Shown piece by piece: positions 9,742 through 18,332 of a stretch of DNA of 27,063 nt. The stretch's first letter is position 1. Each line of letters opens with the position of its first letter. The translations under genes were made by a program, and so were the position numbers. This DNA is from Rodentolepis nana (Eukaryota; Platyhelminthes; Cestoda; Cyclophyllidea; Hymenolepididae): NCBI GenBank assembly GCA_900617975.1, contig UZAE01012222.1:18215-45277 (forward strand). The letters run 5' to 3'. A model generated the notes under the pieces. The model saw nothing but the letters and a program-made list of their open reading frames with translations. It ran no database searches and was not told where the DNA came from.

Positions 9742-11628
9742 AAGCAAAACTAACATAAGTACTCTGCTTTCTTTTATAGCATTGGATAAGTTGACGTTTG
9801 AAATGACTCATTAAGTCAGAAGCAATGGGAAAAGCGTATTGGAGCATTGATTTTTTTCGGCTAGATTCATCTTCTAAGGATCAGAAGTTTATTGTACTTA
9901 TATAAGTACTTGCGCCATAATTATCCGTAGTGTTATATTGTCCCTTTGAGTAGAAACACGAATTTTTGCACCACATCTTTATTAGCTAGACTTAATCATT
10001 CGCTCTACGACCTATCGAAAGAAGAATTTAAATGTCATCAATCGGGTCATTAACTATAACTGAATTACTCAAAGCGCTTCTTAAAAGACGTCTGTGGCTG
10101 AACATAGTTGGCTCTTCATCGCTAACACGAACAAGTTGAAGTAGTATTTCTCAGCTTACTGGGATACTATCTCAGATTGTAGTTGGGGGAAGAGTGGATG
10201 AACATTTGAGTTCAAAAGGAGGAATTGGGATAGGAAGGGCTCAAGATGAATGTGTTCAATTGACAATTAATGATAAATGGTAACTCAGAATGCATATATT
10301 CGAACACAGAGAACAATAGAATATTCCAACCAGTTTAGCTTGCTCTTCAGTCAATTTCAAACATAAGTATTAAAAATTTACTACTGATAAGATTTTAGTA
10401 ACCCCTTTCTAAGTTCAATACAAAGTTTTAAGGACGGGACCAGAATAAGATTTTTTGAATAACAATCTTTTACTTTGCCATATGTGAGCCATGCGTGACT
10501 TAGACGAAGTAATAATTTATTAGGTTAAGAGTCGATAAATATATTATGGTTGAATGCAGTCGCTATATCTACACATATAGTAAGCATGATGAGTAATGAT
10601 ATTAAAGAACGCACCAAGAAGAACTCGATAGTCACTAACCGTTGTTGATGAGAGAATGCCGACATCTTCACAGATACTTCATATTGAAAAAAATTATGAT
10701 TTTGACAAAAGTTCATGTATGAATAGATGTTATCTGAGTACAATTAGTATTCATAGTATCTGAACTTTTATGAGTTAGAAATGATTGTTTTATATGGAGA
10801 TCAGCCAAGGCTCACGCGACCGTTACTCATCCACCCCCTTGCAATAATGTTGAAGGATGACCGCTTTACTCATATTTGGTCTACATGAGGGTTGATATAA
10901 TCTCAGTTTTAATATGGGATACAATTCTTCTCTACTCAATTCAGGTGTTGGTAACATTTTCCTTAAGGTACTCTAGAGGCTTTTAGGCATCTAAAGGTTT
11001 CAGAGTCGTTGTAGACAGAGGATTAAACTTCAGAGTCACCACTGAAGAGAAAGATGAGTTCAACAAATACTCTGCTATGATCGGAGGTGTGAGTAAAAAG
11101 ATACTAAATTCTTAAATTCAAACAGCATAGCAGTGCCCTATTACGTAAACTCGTTCAATGAGCCTCTCATTAGCGTTTGCTTATAGCTTCTATCCCAATG
11201 GGATCTATTTATCCCTTGCCAAAGTTTATTCACTATCCTGCTCCTCTCCCATGGATCAGGATATCGATTTTCCATCAAAGTTGAGGGAGAGAGAGAAGGG
11301 GAAATTTAATTTAAAACGGGAAGATCGCAAAAGATGCCGTTGACAACTTGCTAGCTTTAAGCAACTGGTGTCAATTGAGTGCAGATATCTCAATTGCTTT
11401 CTCTATAAGGATCTCTAATTAATTTGTAGAGACAGTAAGTTAGATAGTTTAAAATTGTGCAATCTGCACCTGATTTAAGATAAATGTTTCAAATTTTGTC
11501 AGATCGTTAACTGACTGAAATGAATTTTCAACACTTGTTTGAATTACAAATCTGACATTAAATTGGCAGGTTTGAGTTATAGCAGATTTAATCATTTAAT
11601 TACCTCTAAATTATTCGAATGAAAAAGA
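9742..11628. other. Intergenic DNA downstream of the cullin gene
   Basis: AT-rich with no recognised gene. One exon-like segment at 10987-11088 is listed separately. An open frame at 11158-11343 ends in a lysine- and arginine-rich stretch and is unrecognised. No retroposon copy occurs between 2459 and 11641. Confidence 0.5.
10987..11088 (+). other. Exon-like open segment, unrecognised
   Basis: A GGCTTTTAG acceptor at 10978-10986 is followed by 34 open codons of protein-like composition (start ASKGFRVVVDRG, end KYSAMIGG) and a GTGAGT donor at 11089-11094. Just upstream, TACTCAATTCAG ends at 10944 and is followed by another in-frame open 23-mer ending AAG, but the gap of 19 nt is too short for an intron. 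It could be an exon of an undetected gene, a damaged exon, or chance. I do not recognise the family. Confidence 0.22.
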
Positions 11629-11641
11629 GATTCTATTTTAT

Positions 11642-11942
11642 TTATTTATAAAAAATGGCATGCGTTTTGAAAGTTATCATTAGCCCTGGAGCTGACTTCG
11701 GGGCTTAACAGAGAGGAGAAGGAACATCAAAGTGACAAAAAGCCGAGATCGGAGACAGAATAATGATTCACAGAGGTAAAAGAGACAGACAAACGGACAC
11801 AAAGGTAGAAAAAAGGTGAGGTGAGTATTGTGGAAGGGGTCGAATAGGACAACTAATCGGTCCATAGAAGTTTGGCTTTTTTGCCGCATAAGTATACGTT
11901 GCCCAGGGTGCACAACGTGGAGGTAAGTCTATTGCGCACCCC
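11642..11942 (-). mobile_element. SINE-like retroposon, copy 3, ribozyme broken by deletion
   Basis: Starts GGGGTGCGCAAT at 11942 on the - strand. The flanking duplication TTCTATTTTAT is exact at 11631-11641 and 11945-11955, extending to 13 bp with one mismatch. P1, loop TCCACGT, the joiner and the catalytic C (11883) remain. An internal deletion just past the GGC removes the 3' strand of P2, and P3 has a G-to-T change. The pseudoknot should not close. Confidence 0.86.
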
Positions 11943-12178
11943 GTTTCTATTTTATAATTTCACGCTAATTGAGGAAATATAGTGTGCGATCATGTAATTT
12001 ACCTCATGTAGTTTTGAATTTTGAAGGAAATACTTCAATGTATTGTTTTAATTTTTTAGTTCAAATTTATATTTAAGTTATTTCGAAACTTTTTTTATTA
12101 TTTCACTCAAAAACTTTAAATTTTCCTAGTTAAAATTGAAAGATATGAAAATAGCAATTTAAATAGGCCTCGCAACTA

Positions 12179-13302
12179 TTGGGTGGGCAACTAAGTCATT
12201 GCCGTTTTTGTTGACAGATTCACTCAATACATTCTTTTGTTTTGTTAACGAGGCCAGAGCATCTAACCTATATTTTTTTACTGTATGGGCTTCTAGGTTA
12301 ATTAGTTAACAATTTTTTTGTTTAGTTCTTTAGTTTTGTTTTTATCCCAATTTAAAAATGAAAGAACAGGACGTGCACTTCCGACACATTTTATTGTATT
12401 ACTTCCGAAAAGGCAAGAACGCATCGCAAGCACAAAAGAAGTTATGTGCCGTATATGGAGATGAAGCCTTAAAAGAAAGGCAGTGTCGAAATAGGTTTGA
12501 AAGATTTCGTTCCGGTGATTTTTCACTGAAAAATTCACAACGATCTGGCCGCCCAGTCGAAGTGGATGAAACCCATATCAAGGCCATTATCGATTCAAAT
12601 CGTCACAGCACAACACGAGATATTGCAGAGAAGCTCAATGTGTCGCATACATGCATTGAAAAAAAAAATGAAAAACCCTTGGTTATGTCAAGAAACTTGA
12701 GTTATGGATCCCTCACCAATTAAAGGAAATTCATTTGACACAACGGATTAGCATCTGTGATTCGCCGCTACTGAAACGCAATGAGAATGAGAATGATCCA
12801 TTTCTGAAGAACCTAGTTACTGGCGACGAAAAGTGGATAGTTTATAACAATGTTACTCGCAAGAGATCATGGGTGAAGCAAGATCAACCAGCCCAAACAG
12901 TATCAAAAGCAGAGATTCACCAAAAAAAGATTATGCTGTCAGTCTGGTGGGGGGATCACAAAGGAATTTTGTATTTTGAACTCATGCCGCAGAACCAAAC
13001 GATAAATTCAAATGTGTATGTTGAAGAACTCGAAAAACTGAAAGAAGGATGCAATTGAAGATAAGCGGCCGGCATTATCAAATCGGCGGAAGGGTGTTGT
13101 TTTCCATCATGATAGCGCAAGGCCCCCCCCCACACATCTTTGGTTACTCGGCAAAAATGATTGGAACTGGGTTGGGATGTTTTGTCACACCCACCATATA
13201 GCCCTGACCTTGCGCCTTCGGATTACCATTTGTTTCGTTCCATCCAAAACTCTTAAAATGGTAAAATTTTTAACAACGCGGATGATGTCGGATCACACCT
13301 AT
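12179..13302 (+). mobile_element. Mariner-family DNA transposon, 3' end missing
   Basis: The left terminal inverted repeat begins at 12179 after a TA dinucleotide (12177-12178) and reads TTGGGTGGGCAACTAAGTCA, followed by TTGCCGTTTTTG, typical of mariner ends. The transposase remnant follows at 12358. Homology stops near 13302, about 40 residues short of the normal C-terminus. No matching right-hand repeat is seen before 13560, so the element is truncated and cannot move. Confidence 0.88.
12358..13302 (+). pseudogene. Mariner transposase, DD34D, frameshifted
   Basis: Starts MKEQDVHFRHILLYYFRKGK, an N-terminal helix-turn-helix domain with RSGRPVEVDE and a second one ending IAEKLNVSHTCIEK. The catalytic aspartates are all readable: GDEKW at 12825, HHDSARP at 13111 and PSDYHLF at 13221, the last two 34 residues apart. 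The frame breaks at an A run (12660-12675), at an added base near 13047, and at a nine-C run (13123-13131). In-frame stops are TGA at 13158 and TAA at 13254. Mariner transposases cut and paste at TA sites; this copy cannot make a working enzyme. Confidence 0.92.
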
Positions 13303-14593
13303 AGCATTAGTCATCAATATGCTAATGTTGATAATATGGCAATAATTTTCATGTTACCAAACCAACCGATAATATTGCAACAATCTTCAGCTGATGAAAT
13401 GTATTTGAACTTCGCCTTATTGACGCCTCAATCTTATGAATTAATCGAATGTAGTAGATTGCTGCACAAATAAGCCTTCACCAAACCTAAAAGATCCTTT
13501 ATGCCAAAATCCTCCCATTTAGACTTACTCAAGTTATCAGCTATGCTACCTCGACAATATCGAGGAAGTAGAATGTATAGATAGTACAGTGTTTATTGCA
13601 ACTTAACCTCACGACAAACATGTTTAGTTATATGAATGTATTCAACGTTACTTGAATGAATACTAATAGTAGATTAGTTAAGGAGTTCTCTGCTTGCACG
13701 ACCGCACTCTTCAGAATGTTCGGATGAGCATGAGATTGATTCGTTCAATCATGTTAGGATTGTGTGTATCCTGCAAGAGCATGATGAACCCGAATGGCAG
13801 TGACAGCGTAGTTTCAAAAGACACTCTGTCTAATCGTAACTAGATTATGTGTAAATAAGATTTTTAAGTCACAATTTTGACTTAGACAAACGAGATACGC
13901 TAGACGACAAAGAGAAAAGTCAATCATATGCACTACCTTGTCTCAAAGGCAGATTAATATGTGGTCCGACGATGAGAAGCCATAGTACTGAAGAAGGAAA
14001 GATCTATCGGAATCTCTCCCCATCAAATAAACTCCGTCTGTGTTAAGTGGTAATGAGGATTACTCCAGTTAATAAAGCCTTCCGCTATCGCCATACCACC
14101 AGAGCGTTGAATTTAGGTGATTCAAGGTTTTCACAGTGAGCAAACTTCTTAGTTCACTTCTTCTCATATTGTTTAGCTTGAAGAACTGATTAATTAAATC
14201 ACCATTATTGCAAGGGTCTACTGAGGTAAATAAAAATCGCATTGAATAATTAACAATAGGCTTACTTCACAAACATACCAAGATTAGAGTTTTTGGGTCT
14301 GTGGATGATTGAGTGACCCACAATTTGTACAAATATGAAGAGCTATTTTGACGATCTCGTGATATTTTACTGGACATAAAGCATGCAGGTGTAATGTGAA
14401 CTAAACCTCTGAACGGAGTAATCTGACCCCATATGCTCCCAATTTGATCTCTATTATTTGTTGATAGTTTAACGGAATGTCACACAATTGAAACTGCTTC
14501 AATAATGTTTTTAGAAAATGAGAATTGTTTATGATGACTTTATAGGCCTCGAGTTCTATCTTATTTATTAAGGGAAAATGTATCAATTAATTC
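13303..14593. other. Intergenic DNA after the mariner remnant
   Basis: AT-rich. Holds a short hairpin CCTCGA-CAATA-TCGAGG near 13551-13567. Open frames at 13177-13473 (+, beginning in the transposase remnant in another frame) and 14401-14586 (-) are unrecognised. No right mariner end or second transposon was found. Confidence 0.5.
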
Positions 14594-14934
14594 AAAATAT
14601 TTATATGTTTATATCAAATGGCAGACATTTGGAGAGTTATCATTAGCCCTTTAGTTGACTTCAGGCTTCAATGAGGGGAAGGAACATCAAAGTGAAAAAA
14701 AGTTGAGAGGGGGGGGGGGAACGGAAGAGTATTTCAAAGATGATGTAAGAGACAGACATAAAGATGGAAAAAATGTTGAGGTGAGTACTATGGAAGTAGT
14801 CGAATATGACATAGAGTGGGGTGATGGTAGTTTGAAGTCAGATGTCAACTGCCGATTAATAGACTTTTTGCCGTATGAGTGAACGTTGCCCAGGGCGCAC
14901 CACGTAGAGGTAAGTCTTTCGTACCCCCTCCCCC
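14594..14934 (-). mobile_element. SINE-like retroposon, copy 4, ribozyme P1 damaged
   Basis: Bounded by ATTAATTC at 14586-14593 and 14935-14942. The ribozyme region keeps the joiner TGGGCAAC, P2 (GACTT with AAGTC) and the catalytic C at 14870. The 5' start is altered to an expanded G run reading GGGGGAGGGGG, P1 is mismatched, and loop L3 has one change. An 11-G run sits at 14709-14719. The 75-codon open frame on the opposite strand is a repeat by-product. Confidence 0.84.
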
Positions 14935-15083
14935 ATTAATTCCCTATTTTAATTACTCAATATTTTCTAAGAAAAATTGTATTTATAACATCTAAAGTAT
15001 AGACACAAGTAAAATGGCCGTCTCAATTAATGCTATTCATTTCGTACCAAAGATTCAAGTGTCTTAGCTCCATCCGTGTGATT

Positions 15084-15406
15084 TATTCATTTATTTATAT
15101 CAAATGGCAGGCTTTATGACTCTTATCACTAGCATTTTAGTTAATTTCGGGCTACACAGCGGGCAGGAACGATCAAAGTCACAAATAGTCGAGAGGGAGA
15201 ACAGAAGAGTGGCTCACAGATGCAAAATGGTTGACAGTTAAAAAAATCCGAGAAAAAGGAAATTTAAGTACTGTGAAAGTGGTGGAGTATGACATACAGT
15301 CTAGTCATGGTGGTTTGAAATCAACTGCCGGTTTATAGACATTTTTACCGTATGAGTATACGTTGTCAAGGGTGCACCACTTGGAGGCAAGTCTATTGCG
15401 CACTCC
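15084..15406 (-). mobile_element. SINE-like retroposon, copy 5, ribozyme dead
   Basis: Same orientation as copy 4 and only about 150 bp from it. Flanks are TCCGTGTGATT (15073-15083) and TCCGTGTGACT (15407-15417). The start is GGAGTGC, the joiner has become TTGACAAC, and GGC has become GGT, so the catalytic C (15347) is lost. It is an old copy. Confidence 0.85.
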
Positions 15407-15417
15407 TCCGTGTGACT

Positions 15418-16292
15418 ATAACATTAGAATTTTGTCGTGAACATAGGATACTCTGCATGATAATTGAGGCCATTAATAAATGACCGAAAACAATAACTAT
15501 TTTGACAAAAGCTGATATTAGATAAATGCTCTTCACTATCAGATCAAAGCGTATACTTGGAACTTTTGTCACCTACCTACTGACCCTTATTGGTTCGATC
15601 ATTTTTATTATTACTATTACTAATACACTAAAAAAATATTAAAATAAATAAATACTCGTCAGTTTGTTATTCCATTTATCAGTAGTTTTCTTCCAAAGGG
15701 CTAACGTGTTCATCTTCAATAAGCTATTTCAAAGTACGCACCCTGATTAATAAATTTCCCTCTTGAAACTCGAAATTATAAACAAGGTTACCTGCAAAAG
15801 TGCGAGTAAACAACGAGGTTTTTGCCCTTGCAAAATTGTTTAATCAGCTTCTAACCTCGCAAAGGACAGCCGCATCTTGTTGATCTTGGTTTCAGGTAAA
15901 CAATCTCTTCAGTATGCTTGTACTTTATAATATTATTGGGAGAAATTCTGTTCAGGAAATTTTTCTTTCCTTGCGAGAGGTTTCGACGATTCTTATAAAG
16001 GCCGGCTATTGGTGCCCCTTTGAAGGAAAATACAATCCTTTGATAATAAGTATGAAATATATCTGGATTTCAAACGGCACTAAACGGCACTAAGCGCCAC
16101 TAAAGTTAAAAAAATCGTTATCCTCAATTCTAGTAAAGTTGGCATTCAGCCATTTCTCTGTTAATTGGCACCTGGAAAGCCCCCATCAAGGGTCTAACCT
16201 CGTGATATTTCGCGTTTGTGCCGCCTCATTCACTACAATTTCTGTTTTATTTCTATTTCATTCTGTGGATTTCTATTGCATTGGGATGGTAG

Positions 16293-16334
<42 letters not shown>

Positions 16335-16507
16335 CCTATTAATTCACATAACACAGCAGTGAGTAAGAGCGTTGACTACAACAAAATTGGTGAAATCTCT
16401 GATCAACGGGAAATGGTAAACAAATTCATTTCAATATCATAAATTTCTACTTGACTCCCCTTGAGAAATCTGCATCAGCGCTTTTCCATTGATCAAATGA
16501 TGAATTT
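15418..16507. other. Intergenic DNA with (TG)n tract
   Basis: No gene recognised. Contains three near-tandem copies of an ACGGCACTAA-like 10-mer at about 16074-16101 and the (TG)n run at 16292-16331. The open frame 16139-16342 ends inside the TG run and is not supported. Confidence 0.55.
16292..16331. repeat. (TG)n microsatellite
   Basis: Forty bases of alternating TG with a single C interruption near the start. Confidence 0.95.
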
Positions 16508-16521
16508 ACCGGTTGCCAAAT

Positions 16522-16843
16522 TTATTTATTTCAAATGGCAGGCATTTTGACAGTTATCATTAGCTCTTTAGCTGACGTCGGGTTTCACAGAGGGGAGAAA
16601 CATCAAAGTGGGAAACATCCGAGAGGATGGACAGAAGAGTGATTCGCAGATGTGAGAGAGACAAACAGACAGGCAATGATAGAGAAAAGGTAAGATGAGT
16701 GCTGGGGAGTGATGTAATATGACATAGAGTGGGGTGATGGTAGCTTGAAGTCCGAAGTCAATTGTCGATTTATAGACCGTTTTGCCGTATGAGTATACGT
16801 TGCCCAGGGTGCACCACGTGGAGGTAAGCCTATCGCGCACCCC
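16522..16843 (-). mobile_element. SINE-like retroposon, copy 6, intact ribozyme
   Basis: Starts GGGGTGCGCGATAGG at 16843 on the - strand and ends with an (AAAT)n tail. Flanks are ACCGGTTGCCAAAT (16508-16521) and ACTGGTTGCAAAAT (16844-16857), 12 of 14 matching. It is full length, has the best-kept ribozyme with copy 8, and pairs head to head with copy 7. The open frames of 97 and 100 codons within it are by-products of the repeat. Confidence 0.9.
16772..16843 (-). ncRNA. HDV-like self-cleaving ribozyme, intact (copy 6)
   Basis: Order on the - strand: P1 5' GGGGTGC (16843-16837), linker GCG, P2 5' ATAGGCTT (16833-16826), P3 ACC (16825-16823), L3 TCCACGT, P3' GGT (16815-16813), P1 3' GCACCCT (16812-16806), GGGCAAC, P4 hairpin GTAT-ACTC-ATAC (16798-16787), GGC with catalytic C at 16784, then P2 3' GGTCTAT (16778-16772). 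P1 has seven pairs with the G1-U wobble known from the family. P2 is held by wobble pairs where it differs from other copies. L3, joiner and GGC match the delta-ribozyme consensus. Self-cleavage would free G1, the first base of the element. Confidence 0.88.
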
Positions 16844-17000
16844 ACTGGTTGCAAAATGCATTCCATGAAATGGGCAGTGTTAGTTACTCCTGTAGCAGTG
16901 TACAACGCGGTGTTGTATGAAACCTCTTCTATTCGAAAACAAGTAAACTAAGGCTGAAAGCTGACCCAGAGTAGATCTAATAAGTTTGGTAATTATCTCG

Positions 17001-17276
17001 ACACCATAATAGCGACTTACCTCCAAATTGTGTATCATGGGCAACGTATACTCATACTGTAAAAAGCCTATTAACCGGCAATTGATTTCAAACTACCATG
17101 ACACCACTGCATGTCATATTCCATTACTTTTACTGTACTCTTCTTACCTTTTCTTCTACCTCTGTGTCTGTCTGTCTCTTTAAAATCTGTGAAGCACTCA
17201 TCTGTTCCCCTTCTGGGCGTTTTTTGACTTTATGATAAATATCATAAAGCCTACTATTTGACATAAATTAATAATA
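17001..17276 (+). mobile_element. SINE-like retroposon, copy 7, heavily decayed
   Basis: Recognised from GACTTACCTCC at 17013, GGGCAACGTATACTCATAC and the CTGTCTGTCTCT block. P1 is lost on both strands, GGC has become TGT, and the 3' third is shortened by a deletion before an AT-rich tail. Only ATAATAG (17006-17012 and 17271-17277) is a candidate duplication, so the ends are approximate. It faces copy 6 head to head. Confidence 0.75.
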
Positions 17277-17277
17277 G

Positions 17278-18293
17278 AGAATGCGATCATCCTGCTTTCC
17301 AAATCTCCAGAAATGAATAGAAACGAATTGGGGTAACATGTCCAAACATGGCCATTAATCCACATGTCAGTTACCATTAGGAGTCATGTTCAAAAATTGA
17401 CTTTAAAACGAGACGATGAATCATGACTTTTCACCATCGAAGTGTGAATAAAAGTATTCGAAAGCAACATACAATTTATTAGAATTACAAGTAGTTGGTA
17501 CCAGGTGCTTTCTCGCAATAAAGGTTTTAGCCTTTGCGAAGACTGCAATTAAAATAAATAATTAATTAATTAATCCAGAATAATGTGGGCAAGTCTCATT
17601 TCATGGATAAATTTGATTGAAATCCGTTCAAGCAAGCCATTAACATTGCTCTGGTTTGAAAAAGGTTGGCTGTTGCGTGCACTATGTCTTAATCCAGTTA
17701 CGACAATTGCATTGTGTTAGTCAAGGTTATGGGAGAAGATTAATACGATTTCTCTTCATTCCAAATTACCCCAGATTTGGCGACAAATTTTGCAAAATCC
17801 TTTCCAACTTGATTTCCGGATTGGTTTTAACTCAAGACAGAATGGAACTATAACCCAATGCAATCGATGGAATGATTAATAATGGCGTGCATTGGGAAAA
17901 ACGATCATCATAATTATTAGGATTTAAATGCATTTAAAATGCCTCTTCTACTGCTGGACTATCCCATCTGATACACCCTTAAGAGCTTTACTGTTGTAAA
18001 TTTTAAATACTCTGAAACTATGCCAATTTCGTTTTAAGCCATCTGGCAGATAGTAAAGTTTGCCTTTTTTGGAGATCAATTTCGTATAATTGGGACAGTC
18101 TTAACGAAAAAAAAGATGAGACGCTCTGCGTGTTATGCATTTAAAGTGTACATAGCTCAAACAAGATCCAAATTTTCTATTAAATATGCAATTTTAGCGT
18201 TGCTTTGGCTGAATTATGCTTTTAAACAAAAAGAAAGGGAACAATTTCTATTGTCGAGGCAAAATTGCGCATTTTGCGATTGTATTTATTCTA

Positions 18294-18332
<39 letters not shown>

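Noticed and set aside
12179..12200. GTGGGCAAC in the mariner terminal repeat looks like the ribozyme joiner TGGGCAAC
   Set aside because: No P1, P3 loop or P2 partner strands surround it. The segment fits a mariner terminal repeat.
13388..13415. CTGATGA as a hammerhead ribozyme core
   Set aside because: No CGAAA partner or three-way stems at the right distance.
16821..16829. ACTTACCT at the element head as evidence of a U1 snRNA-derived SINE
   Set aside because: The match is only eight bases and nothing after it resembles U1. The bases are fully explained as P2 and P3 of the ribozyme.
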